From NCBI GenBank assembly GCA_016866935.1, contig VGKS01000008.1:1-32279 (forward strand): a stretch of DNA of 32,279 nt. The letters are read 5' to 3'. This stretch comes from Candidatus Pacearchaeota archaeon (GTDB taxonomy: Archaea; Nanobdellota; Nanobdellia; Pacearchaeales; GW2011-AR1). This document shows positions 16,073 through 24,634 of the stretch, in pieces. Both the position numbers and the translations under genes were made by a program. The notes beneath the pieces are model-generated. The model was not told the DNA's origin, ran no database searches, and worked only from the letters and a program-made list of their open reading frames with translations. Every line of letters begins with the position of its first letter. The stretch's first letter is position 1.

Positions 16073-16639
16073 ATGATAAATAAAAAAGCAAGCGCATATG
16101 CCTTATTAGGATTAGTAGTCCTTCAAGTTATACTTTCAGTCAGTTTTGTTGCAGCTCAATCGGTTACAACAAAATCTAGCGTAATAACCGAACCATCATG
16201 GTTAGTTTCAATAGCTAAATTCATGGGGTTCATAAACAATGACGGTAACGTGACTTGGGCAATAATAGTGGCTTCGGTCGCAGTACTAGCTATGATTTTC
16301 GCAGCTACATATGACATATTAGAATTTACCGCATTCGAAAGTTCATGGGTAAAATTTGTAATTGCTGCATCAATAGCAATGATTGTTGCAGTAGCAGATG
16401 GAATAACATTCCTTACTGCACTTATAATGTCTATAGCTGGAGGTTCAGTTGCAATAGGAACTACTTTAGCGATAATTTTCGCAGTAGGTTTCTTCCTCGT
16501 AACTACATGGGCAAAAGGAAAAGCAAAGAAATTTAAAGCTAAAAATCAAGCGGCAAAAGCAGAAGCTGGATTTATCGAAGCAGCAAATGCACTTCAAGGT
16601 CTTAAAAATGTAGAAAAAGCAGCGGCTAAGAAGGAATAA
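16073..16639 (+). CDS. Signal-peptide membrane protein, family member 4 (probably abundant)
   Basis: The 188-aa product has a signal peptide (ending VAAQ, about 29), the segment PSWLVSIAKFMGF (42-53), a first membrane helix (61-80), the family signature ILEFTAFESSWVKFVI (82-97) and two or three further helices to about 146. An Ala/Lys-rich helical tail follows. Member 5 has the same signature (ILNFTAFERKWVRVVI). It is the only member on the plus strand and the only one with a leader, a strong Shine-Dalgarno sequence and a T-rich terminator, so I infer high expression, as for a structural subunit. No known family recognised. Confidence 0.82.
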   Translation: MINKKASAYALLGLVVLQVILSVSFVAAQSVTTKSSVITEPSWLVSIAKFMGFINNDGNVTWAIIVASVAVLAMIFAATYDILEFTAFESSWVKFVIAASIAMIVAVADGITFLTALIMSIAGGSVAIGTTLAIIFAVGFFLVTTWAKGKAKKFKAKNQAAKAEAGFIEAANALQGLKNVEKAAAKKE

Positions 16640-16646
16640 ATAAAGA

Positions 16647-16680
16647 TTTTATTTTTTTTATTCTTTATTCTTTATTTTTA
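16647..16680 (+). terminator. T-rich terminator after member 4
   Basis: Within 8 nt of the stop begins a 34-nt run dominated by T (ATTTTATTTTTTTTATTC and more T stretches), the usual archaeal oligo-T terminator with no hairpin needed. It separates the gene from the convergent member 5. Confidence 0.6.
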
Positions 16681-16728
16681 GTAAAAAAGAGAGTAAATCG
16701 TAAAAATAAGAACTTAATCGTTCTTTAA

Positions 16729-17316
16729 TTAAGAACTTTTAGAAACTATATCTGTAGTTCTAGCAAGATTATCTATTGCAATTCCGGCCTTAATGCCTTT
16801 GCTTTCTAAAGCAGACAATTTCTTATGCCGAGCAAATTCCTTCAAGAAAGCCGAAAGAATAAAGTATGCAACAAAAAGTCCAACTAATAAAAGTAAACCC
16901 TTCCAACTGAGAAAAAAGCCCGTCACTCCAAAGAGCATTTCAATAAAATTATTCAAAGCACCAGTAGTTGAAATCATAAAAGTAACTGAAAGGCCTATAA
17001 CTACACGAACCCACTTTCTTTCGAAGGCAGTAAAGTTAAGAATGTTCAAAGAAAAAATAAATAATACAACCCATAAAAGAGTCAACAAAAATATCTTGCC
17101 AAATGGAATTCCCTTAGATATATCCTCAAGATTGAAGATTACCTCATTCAAAACTTCAAGCCAAGGAGGTAAGATAATAGGTTTAGCTAAAGTTTTACTA
17201 GAAGAATCTTTTATAGTATCTAAAAATCCAGGACCTGTTAAATTACTAGTTAAGTTTTCTTGAGCACTAACGAAAGTCAAAAGAAAAAAAACTATCCCAA
17301 AAAATATAAACTTCAT
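16729..17316 (-). CDS. Signal-peptide membrane protein, family member 5
   Basis: The 195-aa protein has a signal peptide ending VSAQ (about 19), N-glycosylation-type sequons (ENLTSNLT), PPWLEVLNEV, a membrane helix, the signature ILNFTAFERKWVRVVIG (about 92-108), two more helices with GALNNFIEMLFG between them and a basic tail. The same order is seen in member 4. It is convergent with member 4. Function unknown. Confidence 0.8.
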   Translation of the reverse strand: MKFIFFGIVFFLLTFVSAQENLTSNLTGPGFLDTIKDSSSKTLAKPIILPPWLEVLNEVIFNLEDISKGIPFGKIFLLTLLWVVLFIFSLNILNFTAFERKWVRVVIGLSVTFMISTTGALNNFIEMLFGVTGFFLSWKGLLLLVGLFVAYFILSAFLKEFARHKKLSALESKGIKAGIAIDNLARTTDIVSKSS

Positions 17317-17382
17317 AACTAATTATATAAAATCAACTTTAAAAAATATCCTACATCTAAATTTACAAAAAATCTTACAAAA

Positions 17383-18399
17383 TCAGAATAAAGTACTCTG
17401 GCCCTTCTTAACCTTGAGTTCTCTTAACTTAGCAATCTGATTTTCAACTCTTTCTTCAGAAAACTCGTGTCTTGTGACCAAAATTTCCTTAATCTTTTTT
17501 TCATCAAACCTCGGAAATATGACTTTATGCTTTGAAACATTAGGTTTCTTAAAAATCTCAAAAATCTCTCTCCAGTTAAATCCCAAATCTCCATGTCTTG
17601 CAACAACTTCTTCGAAAATAGAAACAGGATGAATTCTCTGTTTAACAAGAGCCAGTGCTTTCTTAGGGCCAATTCCTTTAACACCTCCAGGATTAAAGTC
17701 TGTCCCAACCAAAATAGCCAAACAAATCAATTGATCCCCAGTTATCCCAAGCTGATTAATCACAGATTCAAACTCAATCATTTCAGGAGCAATATAAATA
17801 AATCCAGAAACAGTTTTGCGTTTGCGAGCTAAAGTTAAATTTTGAATTAAACGAGTCCCTCCAACAACTAAAGCATCATAATCCTGACTTCCAACAGCAT
17901 AAGCCTGCCCACTCTTTACCAATTCAGCCGCCTGCATTTCTCCTTCCCCAGGAGCTTGAACAACAGCAATTCCCATAGCTTCAAGTAATTCCTTACTTTC
18001 AGCAATCATCTTATCATCAAGCCTAATAAAACCACGAGAATACTTACTCATCCCTAGAACATCTTCCTCTTCCAAAGCTTCTTCATATTTTTCAGCCATC
18101 TTGTCTTTAGCAGCTTGACGAATCTCATGAGTCTTACCCTTCAAAACATGATATTCTCCATCAAAAACATAAATCAGACTAATTCCCTCTGAAAGTAAAG
18201 CCACATTTCTATAAAACAAACCAGACAAATGAGAAGTAACATTTCCTGTAGAGTCCATTAAAGGTGTTCCATCAGGTTGCCTAACAGAAGATAAAAATTG
18301 GTAAATTGCGTTAAATGCATCTACGGCAATAGTTTTACCCTTTAAATCAGAAAAAGCAACCTCTTTGCGATTAACTATATCTCCTATTTGTAAACCCAT
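17383..18399 (-). CDS. fen: Flap endonuclease 1
   Basis: The 338-aa FEN-1 shows the N nuclease block (VDAFNAIYQFLSS, FDGEYHVLKGKTHEIR), the I block (APGEGEMQAAEL, VGSQDYDALVVGGTRLI) and the H3TH region (GTDFNPGGVKGIGPKKAL). The catalytic carboxylates seen include Asp27, Asp79, Glu149/Glu151, Asp170/Asp172 and Asp221. It removes 5' flaps during Okazaki maturation and repair. The C-terminus GQSTLF is a PCNA-binding PIP box. Length is normal. Confidence 0.96.
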   Translation of the reverse strand: MGLQIGDIVNRKEVAFSDLKGKTIAVDAFNAIYQFLSSVRQPDGTPLMDSTGNVTSHLSGLFYRNVALLSEGISLIYVFDGEYHVLKGKTHEIRQAAKDKMAEKYEEALEEEDVLGMSKYSRGFIRLDDKMIAESKELLEAMGIAVVQAPGEGEMQAAELVKSGQAYAVGSQDYDALVVGGTRLIQNLTLARKRKTVSGFIYIAPEMIEFESVINQLGITGDQLICLAILVGTDFNPGGVKGIGPKKALALVKQRIHPVSIFEEVVARHGDLGFNWREIFEIFKKPNVSKHKVIFPRFDEKKIKEILVTRHEFSEERVENQIAKLRELKVKKGQSTLF

Positions 18400-18436
18400 A
18401 CAACAAAAAGAATTAATGAGTTAATAAGAATTATTG

Positions 18437-18748
18437 TTAAATAACTTCAGGACCATAACTGCCCTTGAAACTAAGTACGTAATCAACCACATTTGAATAT
18501 AAAACTCTGACACCATCATCCCTCATACTACCCTTACTAAAATCAACTGGAATCTTGTATCTGTAACCTTGCCCAGTTAATCTTCCAAGTAATCTTCTAG
18601 CTTCTTCAGCAGTAGGGCTTCTAGGAAATTGACTAGAAACAAACATGTAAATATGTTCGCTAGGAGGTAGCAATTCAAGCTTTGAAGTAGTACTGTTACG
18701 CCTACCAGTAAACCCATCATTTCCAAAAAGATCTAATTGTTTTGCCAT
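18437..18748 (-). CDS. Small uncharacterised protein with PIP-like N-terminus
   Basis: The 103-aa protein is not recognised. It starts MAKQLDLFGND, in which QLDLF resembles the short PIP form QxTLF found at the C-termini of FEN-1 and PolB in this window. The remainder has a mixed alpha/beta pattern (EHIYMFVSSQFPRSPTAEEA, then YRYKIPVDFSKG), no cysteines and no membrane segment. It lies upstream of fen on the same strand with a 37-bp gap. A role at the replication clamp is a guess. Confidence 0.65.
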   Translation of the reverse strand: MAKQLDLFGNDGFTGRRNSTTSKLELLPPSEHIYMFVSSQFPRSPTAEEARRLLGRLTGQGYRYKIPVDFSKGSMRDDGVRVLYSNVVDYVLSFKGSYGPEVI

Positions 18749-18902
18749 AAAAAATCAAAGCATGAAGAATATATAAATATTACTATTTTGTCTAACTTTA
18801 AAGTAACAACATAAATAGCAAATATGAGAAATCTCTCAAGAGTAATTGATAGAATACCTCATGAAAAACATTAGTCATTCTTAGAAAATAAAAATTTCAA
18901 AT

Positions 18903-19454
18903 CTAAATATATCTACAACAATAATACCTTGGATTGGTGAGTCCGGTATTGTGATACCCTGCAACATATTCATTTGCCTGACAGGTAAACTGATATACGG
19001 TAGGAGCAGTTGTAGATCTCCACTGACAATTTGCCTGATCCATAGGCTTACAACCAGCACCAGTACCTCGACAATATCCACTTGGACCAACACCCCCAAG
19101 AGCATTAGCATTGTTAGCAGTTGTGGCGGTATTTGCTGTGTTAGCAGTTGTGGCGGTATTTGCTGTGTTAGCAGTTGTGGCGGTATTTGCACTATTAGCA
19201 TTTCCAGCATTATAAGCATAAGCAGACCTAAGACTAGTTACTGAATGATTCGGCGCTCCTGCACTAAGACACCATGTATCTGCAGGATCAGTCAAACAAT
19301 TAGGAGTAGCACCAGGAACTTCAGCCACTGAGTGTCCTGGATTTGATGTTGATGGTGTTTGAGCGACGACAGTAATCAATCCTCCAACCAAAACAATAGC
19401 AAACAAGATAAGCAAAATATGCCTTTTTTCTATATTTACAGTAATGCTCACCAC
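18903..19454 (-). CDS. Repeat-bearing secreted/surface protein
   Basis: After a short N-terminus (NIEKRH) comes one hydrophobic helix (13-31), pilin- or signal-anchor-like. Then a segment with NPGHSVAEVPG and NHSVTSL follows, an Ala/Asn/Thr repeat and a Cys-rich C-terminal domain (about eight Cys, QFTCQANEYVAGY, YYCCRYI). The repeat unit is 9 aa (ANTATTANT-like), three exact 27-bp copies. GHS-(x)2-E segments followed by a stalk and a globular end are seen in exported proteins of uncultured archaea and phage tails. The start is GTG. It probably extends from the cell surface; ligand unknown. Confidence 0.72.
   Translation of the reverse strand: MVSITVNIEKRHILLILFAIVLVGGLITVVAQTPSTSNPGHSVAEVPGATPNCLTDPADTWCLSAGAPNHSVTSLRSAYAYNAGNANSANTATTANTANTATTANTANTATTANNANALGGVGPSGYCRGTGAGCKPMDQANCQWRSTTAPTVYQFTCQANEYVAGYHNTGLTNPRYYCCRYI
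19113..19193. repeat. Three exact 27-bp tandem repeats
   Basis: The unit gttagcagttgtggcggt plus nine bases is repeated at 19113, 19140 and 19167 (the last ends differently). It lies inside the surface-protein gene, keeps the frame and encodes the Ala/Asn/Thr stalk. Copy number change by slippage is possible without frameshift. Confidence 0.9.
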
Positions 19455-19494
19455 CCAAAATATAATAAAAATTCCTTATTAAATATTACTTTTA

Positions 19495-21861
19495 ATGCAT
19501 AGAAACCCTAAAAAAGAACAAATAACTGTATCTCTCATGAAAGGCTACATAGTAAATATATCTTCAAAATCAGAAGAAAATAATAACTTCATTCAAATAT
19601 TTGGAAGACTCCAAAATCAAAAATCATTTGCAGCAATTGTTCCATTTATACCATATTTTTACTTAAGAGAAAAAGACGTTGAAAAGATAAAAAGCCTAAT
19701 TTCAGATAAGAAAATAGAAAAAACAAATTTCACAAATAAAAATGGAGAGAATATAGTCAAAGTATCTCATAATGACAAAACAGAAATCACAAAAACAATA
19801 AAATCCATACATCAAAAAGATGTAAACACCTACGAGTCCGATATAACTCCCGCCCTTAGATATGTAATCGACCATGACCTCTACAGTACAATAGATATAT
19901 CTGGAGAAACCGAAACGGCAGAAAAAGTAGATATTGTTTATAAAAACCCTATAATAAAATCGTCAAAAGAAGAAATTCCGCTAAAAGTAATGTCTATAGA
20001 CATCGAAACGGACAAAAAGGGAGGAGGCCTATTTTGTATAGGTTTATACAGCAACAATTATGAAAAAAACATAATAATAAGTAAAGAAGAAGTAAAAGGA
20101 GCAATTAATGTTAAAACAGAAGCAGAAGCTCTTCTCAAATTTAAATCAGAAATAGAAAAATTCGATCCAGATATTATAACTGGATGGCATGTAATAGACT
20201 TTGACTTAAACTATCTCAAGAAAAAGTTTGAAGAAAACAACCTTCCATTTGATATAGGAAGAACAAATGAAAACGTCAAAATAAAAATAGAAAATAACTT
20301 CTTCAGATCTTCAAGCGCGAACATTCCGGGTCGTCAAGTTCTAGACGGTCTAACTCTTATAAAAGACCCATTTATCCAGGAAGCTCCTTCGATAAAAAAC
20401 AAAGAATTTGAATCCTACACCCTAGAAGACGTTTCTCAAGCAATGCTTGGAGAAGGAAAACTAATAAGTGGAAAAGACCGTCATGAAGAAATAGATATAT
20501 TATACAAAAAAGATAAAGAAAGACTTGTCAAATATAACATTCAAGATTGTAAACTTGCTTACGATTTATTAACTAAGACTAAAATGTTAGACTTAGCTAT
20601 AGAACGCTCAATGCTAACAGGTTTGCCATTAAACAAATTAACAGGCTCGATTATAGCTTTTGATTCATTATATATAAGGGAAGCAAGAAAAAGAGGAATA
20701 GTCTCTCCAACATTGCACTACAAAGAAAAAGAAGAAAGAATTAAAGGAGGTTATGTAATGGAACCAAAACCGGGAATATACCATAACGTTCTTGTTCTTG
20801 ACTTTAAATCACTATATCCCTCGATAATAAAAACATTCAACATAGACCCAATTTCAATGTTAGATAAAAAAGAAAAAAATTCTATTGAATCTCCAAACAA
20901 AGCTCACTTCAAAAACGAAGAAGGAATACTTCCTCAAATTTTAGAGAAACTACATAATGAAAGAGAAAGAGCAAAAAAAGAGAAAAGAGAATTATCAAGT
21001 TATGCTATAAAAATAATAATGAATTCATTTTTTGGTGTCCTAGCATCTCCAAATTGCAGATATTTTAACCTTGACATGGCAAATGCAATAACTCATTTCG
21101 GCCAAGAAATAATACAACTCACAGCAAGAAAAATAGAGGAGAAAAATTTGAAAGTAATCTATTCAGACACCGACTCCGTATTTGTAAAAGTAGAATCTGA
21201 AAAGGATAAACTAAAAATAATAGGGGAACAAATTCAAAAAGAAATAAATTCTTTTTATGAAGATTATATCAAAAAAAAATATGATAGAAAGTCTTACCTA
21301 GAATTGGAATTCAAAAAATATTATCTATCTTTCATGCTTCCTAAAGTAAGAAATGCAAAAGTAGAAACAGGCTCAAAGAAAAGGTATGCAGGACTTCTTG
21401 AAAAGAATGGTAAAGAAGAATTAGAGATAGTAGGTCTTGAAGCGATAAGAGGCGACTGGACGGAAGCAGCCAAAGATTTCCAGATAGAATTATTAAATAA
21501 AGTGTTCCATAGAGAAGACCCTATTCAATTCATAAAAGATTATATTAAAAAAATAAAAGAAGGAAAAATGGACTCAAAACTAATTTATAGAAAATCAATA
21601 AGAAAAGACTTAGACAAGTATACTAAAACAACACCCCCTCATGTTAAAGCAGCCCGCCTTCTAAACGAAATAGAATCAAACATAATTGAATATTATATAA
21701 CAAAAGAAGGCCCAGAGCCAATTCAAAAACACAAACATAAAATAGATTATGACCATTATATAGAAAAACAAATAACTCCAATAGCAGATACTATATTACA
21801 CTTCTTTAACACTTCAGTTGAAGAAATAAATAAGAACTCAAAGCAAAAAACACTTTTCTAA
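19495..21861 (+). CDS. polB: Family B DNA polymerase, Pol II-like
   Basis: The 788-aa polymerase has a proofreading domain with ExoI MSIDIETD (Asp169, Glu171), ExoII GWHVIDFDLNYL (Asp237) and ExoIII YNIQDCKLAYDLL, then PolA VLDFKSLYPSII, PolB KIIMNSFFGVLASPNCR and PolC YSDTDSVF. DFKSLYPSII and the NSFFGVL...CR spacing resemble E. coli Pol II. All catalytic residues are present and no intein is seen. The C-terminus KQKTLF is a PIP box. An alternative start at Met15 cannot be excluded, but a TATAATAAAA box upstream agrees with 19495. It is likely the replicative or main repair polymerase. Confidence 0.96.
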   Translation: MHRNPKKEQITVSLMKGYIVNISSKSEENNNFIQIFGRLQNQKSFAAIVPFIPYFYLREKDVEKIKSLISDKKIEKTNFTNKNGENIVKVSHNDKTEITKTIKSIHQKDVNTYESDITPALRYVIDHDLYSTIDISGETETAEKVDIVYKNPIIKSSKEEIPLKVMSIDIETDKKGGGLFCIGLYSNNYEKNIIISKEEVKGAINVKTEAEALLKFKSEIEKFDPDIITGWHVIDFDLNYLKKKFEENNLPFDIGRTNENVKIKIENNFFRSSSANIPGRQVLDGLTLIKDPFIQEAPSIKNKEFESYTLEDVSQAMLGEGKLISGKDRHEEIDILYKKDKERLVKYNIQDCKLAYDLLTKTKMLDLAIERSMLTGLPLNKLTGSIIAFDSLYIREARKRGIVSPTLHYKEKEERIKGGYVMEPKPGIYHNVLVLDFKSLYPSIIKTFNIDPISMLDKKEKNSIESPNKAHFKNEEGILPQILEKLHNERERAKKEKRELSSYAIKIIMNSFFGVLASPNCRYFNLDMANAITHFGQEIIQLTARKIEEKNLKVIYSDTDSVFVKVESEKDKLKIIGEQIQKEINSFYEDYIKKKYDRKSYLELEFKKYYLSFMLPKVRNAKVETGSKKRYAGLLEKNGKEELEIVGLEAIRGDWTEAAKDFQIELLNKVFHREDPIQFIKDYIKKIKEGKMDSKLIYRKSIRKDLDKYTKTTPPHVKAARLLNEIESNIIEYYITKEGPEPIQKHKHKIDYDHYIEKQITPIADTILHFFNTSVEEINKNSKQKTLF

Positions 21862-23937
21862 TCATTTAAGATTACTTATTAATCCTCCTGTATTAACCGG
21901 GCTATTTGTTAAGTTTGAAGCTAAAGCAATTCTTCTACGCTTAATAGCTTTAAATATCAATACCGATAATATTATTATCATAATAGAAAGTACTGCAATA
22001 AGAATCCAGAATATCATGCTTCTTAGAGCCATAGAGTTTGATTGAGTCCCAGGCAATGTCTGAGGCGTTCCAGTTCCAGAAGTAGTGCCAATACTAGTTG
22101 TAGTTCCCGCAGTTGTTCCATTTCCAGTACTAGTTCCCGCAGTTGTTGTTCCTCCGCTGCTAGAACCACTGCTTGAACTTCCTCCGGAATTAGAACCACC
22201 ACTAGACCTTGCAGTGGATGAACCCGTTGTATTAATAACGCTGAAATTTACAGAACCCTTTAGCCTCGTACCATTAGTAAAGTTTGCAAATGCTGTGAAA
22301 ATGTAATTCCCTACAGGAATTAAATCTTGATCATAATTAAATTGAAGACCATCAGTAGTATTCATTGTAGTGTTAGTTAGCCCATTATTGAAACTAAATC
22401 TAACACTTCCATTTAATGTGCTTAAGCCAACTCTGAAAGTTACGGGGAAAGAAGCAGTAGTATACTGTTCATTCGGATCGGGTTCGTTAATAGACATAGT
22501 TTGAGCACTAGGTTGTGGTTGCGTTGATACTTGTCCAGTCCAATTGATTGAATAATTTGTCCATCCAGTCACATTAAAAGTAGCAATTCCAAGATCAACC
22601 GTAACATTAGTGCAGATAGTTGAAGGACATGGAAATCCGTCGCGATAAACCGTTGCATTGAAGATGTTATTCGGTAAACCGTAGAAAGTGACAACTGCGG
22701 ATTTGTTTAAACCAAGGTTTAAATTAGATTTAACTTCAGCAAAATTATTACTTAAAATCATATGATCGCTCAAATTGTTTCCAATAACATTTCCAAAAAT
22801 AGAGGTGAAATTAATTAAACCATCTTTATTTGCAAAAATCAAATAAGTATTATTTAACCTATAGCTTTCAAAATAATTATCCTTAATCGATAAATAAGCT
22901 AAACCCTGTGAAGAGAAAAAAGGAGGATTAACATTCAAGCTATGATATCCAATTGTACCATTACTTACAGAATTATTCTCAAGATAATAAGAATACTGGA
23001 CAATTCCCGAAGTAATAAAACTTATTCCGTTTCTCGAAGGATTTAATATTTTATTACCTACAAATTTGTTATTATTTGAAAGAATAGAATAAACTCCATC
23101 AGAAAAAGAATTATTTATCTCATTTAAAGAAATAGAATTATTATCTGAACTGGAAAGAAGTATAGAATAATTAAGGCCGTTAATTTTGTTTAAAGATATA
23201 AAACTATTATAAGATGCTTGTAATCCAACTCCTTGTCCAGATTGTGATGGATTTGAAAGATAGGTTATAAAATTATTATAGACTAAACTATTATTAGACA
23301 AAGACAAAGATATTCCGTTAAGACTTACATTAACAATAATATTTTCTGATATGTTTGCTCCAAATGACTGAAAGACGTATATTCCTAGATTACTATCTGC
23401 TCCAGAACCATATTTAGGATTAAGAATATTTCTATAAGCAACTGAATTAAAAGTATTATTAAATGAAATTCCAGTATTCGTTGAAGAATTAATATAGTTA
23501 TTATATACAAAAGATCTGTTTCCCGAAGATATTATCCCATTTAGAAGCACACTAAAATTATTACTTGTAATATTAAGATTTTTTACGGTAACATCATTTC
23601 CAGTAATATTTACGGCAGTAAATCTAATTCCTATATTTGATGGATTGGCAATCCAATAACTATTCAAACCGTCTAAAGTAATATTATTCCCATTTATAAT
23701 CAAACAATCTCCTCCAACCGATAAACTCTGATTAAGAACATAATAAGAGTTGTTTTGAGACAAAACCCCACAACTTGAGACATTTATAGCATTTGAAGGT
23801 ACCGGTTGCAAAAGTAAAACAGGGAATTCAACTCTAAAAGTTAAAATTAAAATTAAAAGAGCAACTATACAAATAACTAGCATTGGCACACTATAGTACA
23901 AAGGAACTCTTGGAAAGATCTCTTCTTTTTGAATCAT
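21862..23937 (-). CDS. Anchored right-handed beta-helix surface protein (NosD/PbH1-like)
   Basis: The ATG at 23937 follows TATAAAAA by about 25 nt and is preferred over the start at 23973. The 691-aa product has a signal-anchor helix, then SSCGVLSQNN...YVL and CLIINGNNITLDG, the entry to a parallel beta-helix. Many repeated N-x-(I/V/S)-x-x-N turns follow (SLNEINNSFSDGVYS, NNKFVGNKI) up to about 390. Then Ig-like strands, a Ser/Gly/Thr-rich stalk (about 575-630), a C-terminal membrane helix and a basic tail. Such beta-helices often bind or cleave polysaccharide; no catalytic motif is apparent. Many N-glycosylation sequons. Confidence 0.85.
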   Translation of the reverse strand: MIQKEEIFPRVPLYYSVPMLVICIVALLILILTFRVEFPVLLLQPVPSNAINVSSCGVLSQNNSYYVLNQSLSVGGDCLIINGNNITLDGLNSYWIANPSNIGIRFTAVNITGNDVTVKNLNITSNNFSVLLNGIISSGNRSFVYNNYINSSTNTGISFNNTFNSVAYRNILNPKYGSGADSNLGIYVFQSFGANISENIIVNVSLNGISLSLSNNSLVYNNFITYLSNPSQSGQGVGLQASYNSFISLNKINGLNYSILLSSSDNNSISLNEINNSFSDGVYSILSNNNKFVGNKILNPSRNGISFITSGIVQYSYYLENNSVSNGTIGYHSLNVNPPFFSSQGLAYLSIKDNYFESYRLNNTYLIFANKDGLINFTSIFGNVIGNNLSDHMILSNNFAEVKSNLNLGLNKSAVVTFYGLPNNIFNATVYRDGFPCPSTICTNVTVDLGIATFNVTGWTNYSINWTGQVSTQPQPSAQTMSINEPDPNEQYTTASFPVTFRVGLSTLNGSVRFSFNNGLTNTTMNTTDGLQFNYDQDLIPVGNYIFTAFANFTNGTRLKGSVNFSVINTTGSSTARSSGGSNSGGSSSSGSSSGGTTTAGTSTGNGTTAGTTTSIGTTSGTGTPQTLPGTQSNSMALRSMIFWILIAVLSIMIIILSVLIFKAIKRRRIALASNLTNSPVNTGGLISNLK

Positions 23938-23999
23938 AAAAATATCACAACCCTCACTTTTTATAAAAAGCAAACTGATTTATAAACATTGTCTGCGCA

Positions 24000-24040
24000 G
24001 TTCGGCGCTTCGCGCCTCACTCTCACAGAGGCAAATTTTC
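24000..24040. other. GC-rich short hairpin between surface-protein and TPR-like genes
   Basis: A GGCGC-ttc-GCGCC hairpin (around 24003-24015) follows a tgcgca palindrome in an otherwise AT-rich gap between two minus-strand genes. It may be a transcription end or leader structure for the downstream gene; no T-run confirms a terminator. Confidence 0.35.
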
Positions 24041-24064
24041 TTAATTAGTATAAAAGACAAAAAT

Positions 24065-24604
24065 TCAATACTGATCCTGAACTCGATTCAATAAATGTTT
24101 TTTCCAAACCAAAATATAGCATCCAATTATCCCTAAAAAGAATATTATTAATCCCAAATAAGAAGAAGCTTTGATAGATCCTATTGATGCCCCAGTTATC
24201 GAAGGAGAAGAGAATAAAATTGAAAGAATAAACAAACCCAAAACATTTTCAAATCTAATATATTTTACAATCCATCTCTTAATAGGATTCATATGAATAG
24301 TAACCTTCTCAAGAGCAGCCTTATGTAGACAGTCTTTTGCTTTCTTCATAGCTCCATCATGAAGTAGACCTAAATGTTCTCTATCGTCCTTATGCAACTT
24401 AGGATCTCTAGAAGCCTCCCCATAAAAAGAAGCGGCATGTCTGTAAGACTTAGCAGCGTTTCTATAATCTTTAACACTAATATAAGAATGTCCTTCCTGC
24501 ATATCTGTATTAGCTATTTCTAAGTTTATTTGAGAAGCATTCCTAGCATATTCTGGAGCTCGCCCCCTTTCTTTTACCCTCTTTCTTTCCACTACATAAG
24601 TCAT
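24065..24604 (-). CDS. TPR-like membrane protein
   Basis: From ATG 24604 (TTATAAAC about 24 nt upstream) the 179-aa protein has an N-terminal helical-hairpin region (about 15-95: DMQEGHSYISVKDYRNAAKSYRHAASFYGEASRD) of TPR/MIT-like spacing, then two membrane helices (about 112-130 and 145-165) separated by PSITGASIG. The latter segment recurs in small DPANN membrane proteins. It may tether a cytoplasmic helical scaffold to the membrane. Function unknown. Confidence 0.7.
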   Translation of the reverse strand: MTYVVERKRVKERGRAPEYARNASQINLEIANTDMQEGHSYISVKDYRNAAKSYRHAASFYGEASRDPKLHKDDREHLGLLHDGAMKKAKDCLHKAALEKVTIHMNPIKRWIVKYIRFENVLGLFILSILFSSPSITGASIGSIKASSYLGLIIFFLGIIGCYILVWKKHLLNRVQDQY

Positions 24605-24634
24605 GATAATCAAAAGTAAATTATGTTTATAACT

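Noticed and set aside
18881-19244. Repeat-containing ORFs in other frames of the 27-bp repeats
   Set aside because: Their low-complexity products result from the repeat; only the 18903-19454 frame has a hydrophobic N-terminus and a Cys-rich folded end.
22085-22306. Plus-strand ORF rich in Pro/Val/Leu
   Set aside because: Shadow of the Ser/Gly/Thr-rich stalk of the beta-helix gene on the other strand.
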